Assembly: GCF_918797505.1 (NCBI RefSeq)
Contig: NC_092801.1
Coordinates: 8,370,001-8,434,000, forward strand
Origin: Bemisia tabaci
Taxonomy: Eukaryota > Arthropoda > Insecta > Hemiptera > Aleyrodidae
Length of the DNA stretch: 64,000 nt
Direction: 5' to 3'
Position numbers and translations under genes: made by a program. The notes below the pieces were generated by a model. That model made no database searches. It was not told the DNA's origin and saw nothing but the letters and a program-made list of their open reading frames with translations. Shown here piece by piece: positions 53,895 to 64,000 of this stretch; within the stretch, counting starts at the first letter, position 1, and each line of letters begins with the position of its first letter.

Positions 53895-54317
53895 GGCCTT
53901 GTCTCCACGGGACGTTTTCATGGGATTTGCCCCAAGTTCAAATCGCAGGAATGAAACTTCTGGGATTTTTCCCAGTTACCGCCTCCACGTGACGGGGCTC
54001 AATACAGTCCTGCGACTAGTTTTCGCGGGAAGATAGATTGATTAAAGTCGAGTGTTTAACCGGGATTAAAATAATAATTGCACTCAATTGACAATTAGAC
54101 ACATTATTTTAACTAAACAAACATTAACAATGTAGTAATGAATAAAATATCGCACAGTTCGTTTTCACTTCTTCTTCTTCTCTCAGTGGGTCCTAAGGGT
54201 ACAAGTACCATACTTGGTACTGGGAAAAATATTGATTAACTCAATATTTTTCCCAACTTCGTAAGTGGGATTTTTCCCTGGGACAAATCTCATGAAACGG
54301 CTCGTGGAGACAAGGCC
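53895..54317. mobile_element. MITE-R, flanked by segment X
   Basis: Inverted ends ggccttgtctccacgggacg / cgtggagacaaggcc, continued by tcatgggattt / aaatctcatga. A second inner pair is aaaaatattgattaa / caatatttttcc. 423 bp. The flanking direct repeats are ~87 bp, too long for an ordinary target duplication. Confidence 0.82.
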
Positions 54318-54599
54318 TTAATGGGACATATCCACTGGAAATAAAACACATTGGATCTAGAGTCCAGACTCTTGAAAAAATTGACAATCAAAAGGAAATA
54401 CGATCAAATTAAGAGGCTTGGTTCTTTATTTAAGCTTAAATCTGGTTGAATCAAGAGTATTTTTTCTTGTCGATGTTTTTAAGAGTCTGGACTCTAGATC
54501 CAATGTTTTTTTTTTTTTTTCCAGTGTCCTCTTACCATCAAATTAAGCAAATGATTTAATTGAAAGAATTTCAACAACGAGTTTTCGAATCATTTCTTC
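54318..54599 (+). repeat. Segment X, copy 2, interrupted by MITE-A14
   Basis: 'ttaatgggacatatc' then MITE-A14 then 'tcctcttaccatcaaatta', against 'gggacacaccctcttacc' in copy 1. Confidence 0.88.
54333..54526. mobile_element. MITE-A, copy A14, with paralogous empty site
   Basis: Ends cactggaaataaaac / ttttccagtg; the central part of the left arm is deleted (194 bp). 2-bp flanks tc/tc. The unfilled copy at 53808 shows the site without the insertion, fixing both element ends and the 2-bp duplication. Confidence 0.93.
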
Positions 54600-55200
54600 A
54601 GCGCGCTTGGAAGAGCCCACCTTGCGACCGAGCGAGAGAAAGACGGAAAGAGAGCGGCGCGCGCGGGAGCGACAAGGAAAACGCGCGAGTGATCGCGATC
54701 GCGATCGCAAACGCGAGCGCAGGTCCGCTAGCTCGCGCTCTGACTCGGGCAGTTGGCCACGCGACCGCAGCCTCTACACACCGCCGCGGATAACTCGCTC
54801 CGCCATGTGACCCGCGCTCCCCATTCGCGATCTTTTCCGACCCCGGAAAACTCCATCCACAAGAAAAAACACCCCGAATTCACCCCAAAAAGCCCCAAAA
54901 AGTTCGTAAAAACACCCCCTACACCCCCCTATACACCCCAACTTTCAAGTGCGTGCGTCGAATCCCCCGATAAAACGGAAAGTGAAGTACAAAGTGGTCG
55001 TTTCAGTGCGTTTCGGAAAACCCGAGATTTTTCGGCGCTCCACAGCTTGAATTTTCGACGGGGTAAATTATAATACAGGGTGTTCCGAAGGGGATTATAC
55101 GGGGTGCTCGCGAGTGCGATGTCTTGAGTGCGTGCCGGAGTGACTTGTGTGAACCGCACCAATCGTGGATTACGCACCGGATCCATCATTTTCACCTCCG
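54600..55200 (+). promoter_or_regulatory. Candidate promoter / 5'-leader region
   Basis: A 600-bp CpG-rich, repeat-free block with gatcgcgatcgcgatcgc (54690-54707), a purine-rich GA tract (54630-54660) and an initiator-like tcagtg at 55003-55008. Downstream gtgcg-rich text resembles insect 5' leaders. Several ORFs (67-106 codons) have biased composition and no domain, so none is called. No coding exon follows before MITE-G2. This is compositional inference only. Confidence 0.3.
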
Positions 55201-55449
55201 ATCAAATCAAAATTTGATTAAAGACATGAAATGGGATAAATTCAAAAGTAAAACCGAATTCCAACAAAGGTAACTTGTCTGCAGTACTTGGTGGTGACGA
55301 GGGGTTGGTCTAGATCTAAGGGGTGTAAATAAACGATGGACTGCTTTACACTTTGCTCCCAATTGTCTTCTCTTATTTATTTCTTTTCGCCCTTCCAGGG
55401 TATGACTACTACAATTCAATTTTGGATTTTCCTGATTTTTCCTGATATT

Positions 55450-55868
55450 CACTGAAAAAAAATTCTCGGCGTTTTTACCAAGGGCCGTTGGTACCTTTAC
55501 CATCTCACTTTTTTTTTATCAATTATTGGTTATTTTACTAAGACAGACTGATAAGCTTACCAAAAAACCGGTATTTTTACTGTTTTTTCAGGTAAGAATA
55601 CCACATTTATTATTGGTAATCAATTCCCGGTAACTTTGCCAGCTTATCTCTGTAATTTTACCACAGTCGATAAAAAATATTGGCGTTTTTACCAAGGTCC
55701 AGTAAAATTACCGAGAAAGTTCAATAATTTTACCGAGATTTCTAGGTAAAATTACCGATTCCATAAATGGTAATTTTACCAAGAAAAAGCTGAGATCAGA
55801 TAGAACCCTGAATTCTTGGTAATTTTACCCTTTTTCTAGTAAATACACCGAGATTTTTTTTTTCAGTG
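55450..55868. mobile_element. MITE-G, copy G2
   Basis: Ends cactgaaaaaaaattctcgg / gatttttttttcagtg, 2-bp flanks tt/tt, 419 bp, colinear with G1. Confidence 0.92.
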
Positions 55869-57059
55869 TTCGAGTCGAAATTTTCCGATTTTTGGCGCGA
55901 ATAAATCCCGGATGATTTTTTCACTCAGGGATTTTCCGCCAAAAATCAGAGAAAAATAAGGGAATGAGCGAATTCATTCGACACACACCATGCCTTTATC
56001 AGCTCTTAACTGGCCCGCTTAACGATCCTCTTTAATGGGCTAATTGGGTCTTGATGTATCGTTTTGCTGTCACAATGTTTCAACGTGAAATTCTCAAGTC
56101 ATAAAGTGCAGACTGATACTCTAATCGTGAACGTATCCAATGACCCATTACGTACAAATAAAGGCTTACTCGAGAGTGTTACTCGAGAGAGTTAGATTTC
56201 GCAGTGTAGTGTGAATTGAACATCCAGTCAAGGGAGCTTATACGTCGTACAACCTACTAAATTACACACACAGGAGTGTTAAATACACTAAATTACACAC
56301 AATTACACACACAATTACATACACTAAGGAGTGAAACGAGGAGGAAGATCCGATCCTGCATGTGTATTTTTAAAACGGGCGTTTCCATGACTGCAGAAAA
56401 TTTAATAGATCTTAGGAGTGGCAAACATGTTTGCTAAGGTCATAAATGGTTCTCCGGATTTCCTTAAATGTTTACGAATTTGTCGTTTGGGCATCGCTAT
56501 TCTGTTCGAAACACTTTTCTCAGATGTACGGCCAAGCAAATTTCTGCCACATTGAACATTTATTTTACGTTATTAGAAATAAAAGTCTATGAAGACTTTT
56601 TTTTTCGTCCTTTATTGAAGCCACTGAGAAATGAAATAAATTCCCTACGAAGGTCAAATACGATCCTCAAAAATATGCAAAAAAGTTGAGGGGAATTGCA
56701 TTCGATTTTGATTTATGCCTGAAATGAAGATTGTCATGAATGCAACAATTCTGTTCTGAGTTTAATAAATCAATAAGTGCATAAGTAATCATATTCGAAT
56801 TAAAAGTGAAGAGAAATGAAAGCATCTTTAGTTTAAATTAAATTTTAAAGTGAATTAAAACATACATAGCTTGAATTAATTTTAAAATTTTGAATTCAAT
56901 ACTTTCGTATGCGTTGAGTAGTACTTTTTAGGAAGAATGAATTTGTGAATCGATGCTTTGTAACAATGTACCTCGAGGCATCGTATCTTTATGTCTATTC
57001 CCAATTTTTCTCCAATTACCGCGATTAAAATCGGTCAATTATTTAAAATAACCCTTACA
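55869..57059. other. AT-rich unique sequence
   Basis: Low-complexity 'aattacacac' repeats at 56260-56330. A 73-codon ORF at 56468 without domain. No gene or element recognised in 1.2 kb. Confidence 0.45.
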
Positions 57060-57178
57060 TATAGAAAAGGTACTTAAAAAGTACTTAATTTTTCCCCAAG
57101 GCGAGGTACTTAAATTTTTCCTTCAGTGTACCTAAAAAGTACGTATTTTATTAAATGGACCTCAGTAGACACCCTGAC
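57060..57178 (-). mobile_element. MITE-D fragment (D11)
   Basis: 'aggtacttaaaaagtactta' and the end cagtagacaccctg; the other end is missing. Confidence 0.6.
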
Positions 57179-57187
57179 TTACTGCTC

Positions 57188-57446
57188 TACTGCCGTGCTA
57201 AGGATTCAGAACGCCGTATGAACCTTCAGGCGTTGCCAAATTTCCTTTGGTAAGTCACGAATTTTTGGGAAAATTCGTAAATATTTTCCCTCCAATTTTT
57301 CAGATACTTTTATGAGCAATTTCACCGAAAGTTCCTGAAAATTTCAAGGAAAAAGATTCATAACTTCCTTCAAAAATAACATTTTTCGAGAGGAAATTTG
57401 GCAACCCTCCAATGTTTATACGGGGTTTTTCCTTAGCACGACAGTC
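57188..57446. mobile_element. MITE-F, copy F7 (full length)
   Basis: Left ctactgccgtgctaagg, inner 'gccgtatgaaccttcaggcg', right 'ggcaaccctccaatg' and tttttccttagcacgacag. 259 bp. Confidence 0.82.
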
Positions 57447-58036
57447 TATAATGATTTCGACTAACCCAACATGAAAAACATTAACTTTAAACGTCAAAAT
57501 TACCAAACGATTCCACTACGTCACGACCAAAGAGATTAAAGCGAGCACCTGGACAACTTCAAAAACACAACACGAGCAAATCTACACTTTGTTGCAATTT
57601 TATTCACAATTACGTTCGTTGTTTCTCGAAATTAGTAGGCGAATTTTTTTTATTTTTTTCACGGAGACAGTTCCATCGATGGCTATTTGGATGACGCTCC
57701 CTCACACGCGCACCGCTCGAAGTGGAATTTTTTTAAAACTCGTCTGAACCTCATTATAGGCCCAAGGACGCGGCGAGACGGGCAGACGGGAAAAAGTCGC
57801 CGAGGAGTAAAAACTACACGTCAGATTAACGGTCAGACGTATGATTTTCTTGAACTTGTAAATTGGAGGTCATGATCGGAGACTTGTTTTGCGGCGGCGG
57901 TGGTTGAGACAGGCTCGCTTCATCGTGGAACCGTTCAGTCTACCAAAGAGAAATATTGCAGGGAGAATTTTGCTTGAGGAAAAGATCAAACGCACTCTAT
58001 TAAGAAGCAATCGATCATATGCAATACTCTTTGCAG
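57447..58036. other. Unique sequence
   Basis: 61-78-codon ORFs on both strands (57687-58125) without domains. Nothing recognised. Confidence 0.4.
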
Positions 58037-58265
58037 CACTGGAAAAAAAAAACACATTGGATCTAGAGTCCAGACTCTTGAAAATATTGACAAGAAAAAA
58101 TACTCTTTATTCAATCAGAATCTAGCTTAAATCAAGAATCAAGCCTCTTAATTTTAGCGGATTTCGTTTTGATTCAAGCAAAAATCCAATTGAATCAAGA
58201 ATATTTTTTCTTGTCAATGTTTTCTGGAGTCTGGACTCTAGATCCAATGTGTTTTTTTCCCAGTG
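58037..58265. mobile_element. MITE-A, copy A15
   Basis: Complete fold-back, ends cactggaaaa / tttcccagtg. 'ctttgcag' occurs just before it and again 4 bp after its right end. Confidence 0.9.
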
Positions 58266-58285
58266 CACTTTGCAGTATGGAACTA

Positions 58286-58460
58286 CACTGAAACAAAAGT
58301 CACTTGGATCTCGAGTCTCGACTCTTAAAAAATTTGACAAGAAAAACTACTCTTGATTCAATCGGAATTTTGCTTGAATCAAAAGGAAGTCCTCTTAAAT
58401 TAAGAGGCTTGGCTCTCGATCTGAGCGAAAATCCGCTTGAATCAAGAGTATTATTCCTTA
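58286..58460 (+). mobile_element. MITE-A, diverged partial copy A16
   Basis: Starts cactgaaacaaaagtcactt, 20 bp after A15. The left arm and centre are recognisable; the right arm ends after 'cttgaatcaagagtatta'. Confidence 0.8.
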
Positions 58461-58791
58461 TCTTCTTCTTTCTCATATTAATTACCAGTATCATCGCTTG
58501 ATCAACGACTTTTTTCTTAATCGTATGATAATAAACAGTAATACATACAAACATTTGCGGGGCATCATTTGAAATAATCCCATTTCTAACTTCAATTCAA
58601 CTGTTAAGAGCAAACATGCGAAGTGCCATACCTAAAACAGAAATAAAAACAAGGAGTTGAGTCAAGGAATTCACGGTTATCATTTTTGAAAAAGGTAATG
58701 AATATAAATTAAGTAATTGAGGATGAAGTATTAGACAGCAAATCGGATGTATCTACGCTGATATTATCCTAATCTATCAGAGATTCTCGCC

Positions 58792-58916
58792 GGTTGGCAA
58801 CACTATTTTTTCTGTGTATACATCCGTTATAAACATCGATTCTAGGTGAAGCGGATTGCTTTACCTAGAATCGATTGTTTAACATTCATTTAAACGAAAA
58901 GCACTGTTGCCAAATC
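58792..58916. mobile_element. Small MITE with ttggcaacac ends and a perfect internal hairpin
   Basis: ggttggcaacactattttt on the left, aaaagcactgttgccaa on the right. Internal hairpin atcgattctaggt..acctagaatcgat (about 58840-58883). The 'cattcatttaaacg' centre recalls MITE-S and MITE-C. Confidence 0.75.
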
Positions 58917-59097
58917 AAGACTGTCACCACTGCGAGAGCCGCACCGTGAAAACTCGAGGAGCACTTCGGCATTGTCCAACCACCAAGTAGACCTTAAGTG
59001 CAGTCTTAACAGTTCTCCCAGTTCCAAAGGATCAAAAAGTGTTTTTGACATTTTTAACACAAGGGTAGAGGACGAATATTTTCGAACACTTAAAACA

Positions 59098-59286
59098 AAC
59101 TTACGGGCTATATGGACATTCCGTCCGTTCCGGGCTCAAAGGCCGAAATTTCCGGGTACTGGAGCCGTAGCTTCGATTGCTCTGGGTGCTACGCCCAGAA
59201 CTTTCGGCCTCTGAGCCCGGAACGCGGACGGTATGTCTATATAGCCCGTAAATACGGCTTGCACGGCCGGAGTTTTTTTTTCAGTG
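59098..59286. mobile_element. MITE-H, copy H4
   Basis: cttacgggctatatggacat pairs with atgtctatatagcccgtaa, central 'gccgtagcttcgattgctc'. Right end ggagtttttttttcagtg; left CACTG end missing. Confidence 0.8.
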
Positions 59287-59339
59287 AAGAAAAAAAGCAA
59301 ATGAAACTTTTGCAAACCCGAGATCACCCGGAGAGAAGG

Positions 59340-59484
59340 AATTGGGCTTCATTTTGCAATTTGGAACTATAAATTCTAGCCCGGTTTGAAAACAACGTAT
59401 GTGTCATTAGTTTCCCTATGCCCATAAGTGTTTTTCCAGAAGAGCCCTAATTCATAGTTCCAAATTGCAAAATGCAGTCCAATT
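59340..59484. mobile_element. MITE-M, copy M2
   Basis: attgggcttcattttgcaat / attgcaaaatgcagtccaat, centre 'atgcccataagtgttttt'. 145 bp. Confidence 0.82.
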
Positions 59485-60067
59485 GACTTTAATACCACCA
59501 ATGTTCACTGTCACTAAATCCAAGTTATGTGCCGAGAGGTACGGTAGAAGAATAATTCCCACCGAAATAAATCCGGTAGAATACTAGCAGACGGTTTTAA
59601 GGAGGAAGAACCGTCATGAGGAGTTGCCACCGAAATGCCAAGCAAAAAAACTAACAGGAGCGTCACAGATTGACGTACGATACTAAAAATGGAAGAGAAT
59701 TAGTTCGATTCCTTGGCTTTGGGAGTCAAAGGAATTTCACGCCTGACCATGACCGTTCGACTGATCCATCGTTGAGGATGAGACGAAAAGTTTCTTTTTC
59801 GCGACAGATCGGCGCGTAAGATATCAAAACTGCGGGTCCTAGTTGTACCGACAATAAAATCGAACAGTTAATCAGTTGGCGCCGAAGTAAAATTTATGGT
59901 TTTGCCACAGTTTTATCGTGATACCCGCATTACTAAACAACACCATGGGACAAAGTTTTTTATGCGTTAAGATAGTTGATCTCTCTATTCCAGCTGTAAG
60001 GATAGGTTCACCGACATCTGTAGCTATTCATGATCTTTACTCTGAGGAAGGCAGGGTTACTACCATT
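59485..60067. other. Unique sequence
   Basis: No ORF above track size, no repeat, no RNA gene recognised. Confidence 0.45.
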
Positions 60068-60294
60068 CACTGAAAATAAAACACATTGGATCTAGAGTCC
60101 AGACTCTTAAAAACATCGACGAGAAAAAGTACTCTTGATTCAATAAGAATCTAGCTTAAATCAAGAACCAAGCCTCTTAATTTGAGCGGATTTCGTTTTG
60201 ATTCGAGCAAAAATCCGCTTGAATCAAGAGGATTTTTTCTTGTCAATGTTTTCAAGAATCTGGACTCTAGATCCAATGTGTTTTTTTTCCAGTG
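60068..60294. mobile_element. MITE-A, copy A17
   Basis: Ends cactgaaaataaaac / ttttccagtg, 2-bp flanks tt/tt, complete arms. Confidence 0.9.
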
Positions 60295-60477
60295 TTATAT
60301 TGAAATCCCATAGGGATCGATGAAGGATCTGCAGAGGGCCACATTTAAATGGAATGGATGAGTCTGACGGGAAGCTTTCACGGAGCGTTGCCAGGAGATC
60401 GTGTCCGAAAATAACTTCTCCAGGTTGAATTTTCGGAGGATTTCGATCTTAAATTTTGGAGACACAGATAACAAATT

Positions 60478-60724
60478 TTCTTGTGATATTATTTTGACTT
60501 GAAGAGCCACTTTTTGTCGACAAAATTAGGTTTTCAAGAGTTTGAGAAACGTTGTTTTGTTATCGCTTTTTAAACTTTTTATCGATAGCAAAACAAAGCT
60601 TTTTTAACTAAAATAACCTGACTTTAAGTTGAATCCGTACCGACTTAACTAAAAAAAAAAATTGTAGACAAGAAACGGCGCTTTAAGTCAAAGTAATAGC
60701 TTAAGAAAACAAAATTTCACTGAA
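60478..60724. mobile_element. MITE-V, copy V2
   Basis: 'ttgacttgaagagccac', 'ttgtcgacaaaattaggttt' on the left and 'gtagacaagaaacggcgct', 'aagtcaaagtaatagctt' on the right form an imperfect palindrome ending ttcactg. Related to V1 (34309) and to pieces at 29303 and 38740. Confidence 0.68.
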
Positions 60725-60762
60725 CAGTGAGAGTGAATTTTGAAATCGCAGCAAATATACTA

Positions 60763-60996
60763 CACTCGAAAAAAAAAAAACACATTGGATTTAGAGTCCA
60801 GGCTCTTAAAAACATCGACAAGAAAAAATACTCTTGATTCAATCGGATTTAAGCTTAAATGTAGAACCAAGCCTCTTAATTTGAGCGGATTTCCTTTTGA
60901 TTTAACAAAAATCTGATTGAATCAAGAGTATTTTTTCTTGTCGATGTTTTCAAGAGTCTGGACTCTAGATCCAATGTGTTTTTTTTTTTTCCAGTG
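60763..60996. mobile_element. MITE-A, copy A18
   Basis: Ends cactcgaaaa / ttttccagtg, complete arms. Confidence 0.88.
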
Positions 60997-61350
60997 TGTA
61001 AAAAAGAGGAGAAAAAAGCTGCAAGTTTGACAACGACGCGACTAAGTGGCCTTCGTGACAGTCTGAAAAGCATTGGAAGAGGAAATTATGCGGCGATCCG
61101 GTGGCTCGTCCGTGATTATTCTGACAGAGATGACGATGATTTAACAGTGACAACAATCAGATTGCACCGACTCAACGGCCGCTTAGCGCGAAATTGCACT
61201 CCCGGAATACGATGCTACTAACTCGCTGTCCGCATCCCTTTTTTTTCTGAGAATCCCTTCTGATAATTCCAAAGAAAATCAAGCGCATAATTTTTCATAT
61301 CATTTCGACTGTTAGAAGGTAAACGGACCCAAACATTTCAAATGAACAAT
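60997..61350. other. Unique sequence with an unexplained 81-codon ORF
   Basis: An ORF (60976-61221, plus) reads through the MITE-A18 end into unique DNA, giving a segment with an acidic 'DRDDDDLTV' stretch. There is no start codon in the unique part and no domain, so it is not called. Confidence 0.3.
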
Positions 61351-61353
61351 ATT

Positions 61354-61621
61354 CACTGGAAAAAAAACACATTGGATAATTTCAAATTAACAATATTAAC
61401 TGGAAAAAACACATTGGATCTAGAGTCCAGACTCTAAAAAACATCGACAAGAAAAAGTACTCTTGATTCAATCAGAATCTAGCTTAAATCAAGAACCAAG
61501 CCTCTTAATTTAAGCGGATTTCGTTATGATTCAAGCAAAAATCCGATGGAATCAAGAGTATTTTTTCCTGTCAATGTTTTCAAGATTCTGGACTCTAGAT
61601 CCAATGTGTTTTTTTCCAATG
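61354..61621. mobile_element. MITE-A, copy A19, with duplicated left end
   Basis: The complete copy is 61398-61621. Its left terminus plus ~20 bp of flank (tttcaaat.aacaatatt.actgg) is repeated immediately upstream (61338-61380). Confidence 0.87.
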
Positions 61622-62606
61622 TAAGACTGTTTGGCAGACTGATTTACGTGTATTTTGACACGACAACCACCCAAAAATCTCCAACTATACCGTACATGTG
61701 CATGAATTTTGCGGTTCGAGAGACGCAAGTAGGCATTTACATTATTTTTTAGTCCGGGTACAAGGTAAATTTTCAAAATTGTCGGCTTTTATTACGATTT
61801 TACACCTCCTTTGGACAGAAAAGTGAAGTAAACTATTCGAAATTTATTTTTTGGGGTATTAGAGAACGCTCTCAGTTGAAAATTGAAGTTTTGAATTTTC
61901 CACCCAGCTTGACAGATATTTCTCTCTTAAAAATGTTTTCTTCAGCGTACAGAGGTCCATTTCTCCTCAAATCTAGCTTACGTTCAGCACAAGGAAACAA
62001 AGCCAGGCATCAAGCTTGAACGAAGCCAAAGAAAACGAATTTCTGCTTTTCCGAGAGTCTCAACGGTGAACTCGAAGTTGAACTTCCATTTATCATTCCA
62101 AATGAAGTTTTCAGCTTGAAAATCAACAGAAAATAATTAAACTGGTTGAATTTTCAGGGTGACAAGTTATCTTGGATTCAAAATTCTCCAAATATCCTGG
62201 ACTTATCAGAATTGAGTTAAATTCTCCGACTTTTCAAGAACCTCACCCCGATTTAAAATTATTGCTAGCTTATTTTTCTTTCAAAATGTGGCTTATTTTT
62301 AGCACTTTCCTCAAAAATTTAGTCAATTTACAAGAGGAATAAAGAGAGGCGCCTAGACCACAGAATTATTTGGCGGATTGTGATTTCAACTCACCATAGA
62401 TCGTGATACATCAAATACGCAAGATTGTATCGATATCGATTAGTTCAACATGTAAACATAACCTCAAAAGTCAATTGAGTAATCTGAGGGAACGGGTTTC
62501 TTATGATAGGTTTTAAATTCTTATGAGTATAAAATGGTCATGAAAAGTTAAATTGTTAGGAATTTTCTCATTTTCAGCTTTTCCAACTTAAATTCTACGA
62601 GCTTTA
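61622..62606. other. AT-rich unique sequence
   Basis: About 1 kb with no gene, repeat or RNA recognised. Confidence 0.45.
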
Positions 62607-62869
62607 TTTGGATTGCATTTTGCAAAAGGGAACGAAGAGCATTGCAATGGTGCTAAGATTGTGCAATTCCTTTTGTCTTGGAAGAAAAACTGTGATCATC
62701 TAAACATTTTCTATTCTACACGCTGAAATCTGTAAATTTGAGACAAAAATTACCATATAAATTTCATATTTTTGCATGATTACAGTAGTTTTATTGCGAA
62801 GGGTGAAGTTGCAAAATCTTAGCAACATGGCATTGCTCCTGGTTCTTTTTTGCAAAATACAGTCCATTT
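62607..62869. mobile_element. MITE-M, longer diverged copy M3
   Basis: Ends ttggattgcattttgcaaaa / tttttgcaaaatacagtcca. The interior is longer (~263 bp) than in M1 and M2 and mostly different. Confidence 0.65.
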
Positions 62870-63295
62870 GAGGTTATGTTCTATTGTTTAGAACCAACCG
62901 ATACATCGAACCACAATCGAATACGATCTATTCCGACCGGTAATTAGCCACACCCGGCCAATGTCCTCAATACATTCTGCCCGCTTTTTTCTACGCCCCA
63001 CGACGATCATAATACATCATAATAAATCAAACATAAATTTATTCCTATCCGTGTATATAGACCGACTTTGGCAAAGCGCTCTAAACCTTAAACCCTGCCG
63101 AGAGACTGAGCACCTCGCGGGGTTCTCGGCAGGTGCCTGTCTCATCCGAAAAAGGCACTACTGGATCGAAAGCTCGAAAGCTCGAGCAAGCTCTCCCTGC
63201 ACCGATGACAAGTGCCGGGCAGCTTGCACTAGTTTACGAAACCGGGTGCACACCGCGCGCGCGCGACCCGTGATCTCTTCCTGACGACTAGTTAG
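62870..63295. other. Unique sequence with a TATA-like site and hairpin
   Basis: gtatatagac at 63053-63062 is TATA-like. ctgccgaga / tctcggcag (63096-63132) forms a 9-bp stem. A 107-codon ORF (62961-63284) has no recognisable domain. Confidence 0.35.
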
Positions 63296-63585
63296 TTCTG
63301 TCGTGCTAAGGAAGAACGCCGTATGTGCATTTCATAGTTGCCAAATTCGTCGTCCCCCCGACGAAGAAACGTATCTCCATTCCAAGGTTGTAAAATTGAC
63401 TCAATCAATTCAATTTTTTACAAGGATGTCCCTGTGCGATTTTTCCCTGAAATTTTCCTGATTTTTGCATGAGATCAGAAGAAAAATCAGGTGAGATTCC
63501 AGTTTGAAATGCACGAGATTAACAGGGTGAAATTGTAATTTGCGAGGGGAAACTGGGCAACATTGAAATGTAGTTACGTTCTTCC
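63296..63585. mobile_element. MITE-F, copy F8
   Basis: Left gttctgtcgtgctaaggaag, inner 'gccgtatgtgcatttcatag', right 'gggcaacattgaaatgtag' and 'cgttcttccgtgag'. Interior diverged. Confidence 0.7.
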
Positions 63586-64000
63586 GTGAGGGAAACGACG
63601 AATTGCCCCATCAAGAATGTTTTTGAAAATCGTCTTGTTTATAGTTTAAAAAAAAACTGACTGATTTCTAAAATCGCGAGATATGTCTTATTTGCAAGAA
63701 TGATTTTATGCGAAGTCAATAAAAGCGCATTATTCTGAGAACTTGAAAGGAAATTTTCCATTACCTTTTTGAAGGACGTTTGTGGTTGGTTAAAATAATT
63801 CAACTCCCAGGAAGAACCGATCTCTGATGCTAATAAAACCAGAACTCAACGTTATCTGACCTTTCCCTTTCATTGGCGCCAAAACAAAAGGAAAAAAAAA
63901 AAACAATAAAATTACTTCGTCTGCCATCATTTTTCCAGGTGATCATTTATACGGCGTTTAATTGCGTTGCGTCATTTAAAATTGACCTCTTCCGAGAACG
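63586..64000. other. AT-rich unique sequence at window end
   Basis: No feature recognised; the window ends inside it. Confidence 0.4.

Noticed and set aside
54560..54793. 77-codon ORF as a first coding exon
   Set aside because: Composition-driven (Arg/Ala), overlaps another ORF in a different frame, starts inside duplicated segment X, no domain.
60976..61221. 81-codon ORF with an acidic stretch
   Set aside because: Its start codon lies in the MITE-A18 terminal poly-T, and there is no recognisable domain or splice context.
1..64000. Integrated viral sequence or a defence/toxin system
   Set aside because: Translations in all frames gave only short ORFs with no recognisable polymerase, capsid, protease, nuclease or toxin motifs.

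Overview
No protein-coding gene, rRNA or intact tRNA could be supported in this window. It reads as intergenic or intronic DNA of an animal genome, built largely from small non-autonomous DNA transposons (MITEs), most of them fold-back hairpins, plus tRNA-derived SINE sequence. The character of the DNA (tRNA-headed SINE, hAT-type and CACTG-type MITEs, many long G/C homopolymers, no long ORF) suggests an arthropod. Several families here look like repeats I associate with hemipteran, specifically whitefly (Bemisia-like), genomes. That is recollection, not a search result, so the organism call is tentative. All open reading frames are short (about 158 codons at most) and most are translations of repeat arms.

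Family names below are my own labels. MITE-A (about 19 copies, ~230 bp, ends CACTGGAAAA/TTTTCCAGTG) is the dominant element. MITE-G, -H, -T, -U and -V share CACTG ends, and exact 2-bp target duplications are visible for several A, G and H copies. MITE-B (~270 bp fold-back, ends GCGGGCTGATTATTG) is the second most abundant. MITE-C (ends CAGTGGCGTGGCGTG) and MITE-S have clear 8-bp target duplications and are hAT-type. MITE-D (ends CAGGGTGTCTA) shows 5-bp duplications in two copies. MITE-E (CAGGGTTGCC), F (CTGCCGTGCTAAGG), J, K, M, N, P, Y, Z and AA are further inverted-repeat families.

Layout: 0-8 kb holds A, B, C, D, M and N copies and a B-bounded segment duplicated in inverted orientation (about 4.95-5.56 kb and 7.09-7.80 kb). 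8-11 kb has a direct duplication and a ~590-bp SINE inserted in a MITE-C with a 14-bp target duplication. 11-22 kb mixes A, B, D, H and S elements with GC-rich unique blocks. 22-31 kb contains E2, a microsatellite-expanded A copy, the J and K palindromes, and a composite element with GC hairpins and a tRNA-like head. 31-46 kb has E, C, B, I, V, D, F and H copies, a three-unit tandem repeat and a near-perfect 72-nt hairpin. 46-54 kb has an 886-bp hAT-type element inside MITE-A, duplicated and inverted segments, G1 and K2. 54.6-55.2 kb is the best candidate for a promoter or 5'-leader region, although nothing coding follows in view. 55-64 kb holds G2, F, M and the last A copies in otherwise unique AT-rich DNA.

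The elements are extensively nested (SINE in C, A in H, A in D, hAT in A, T in E, D in N, K in W), so the window preserves a relative order of transposon activity. That nesting, the TATCGATA sites carried by MITE-C and the inverted duplication are its most informative features.
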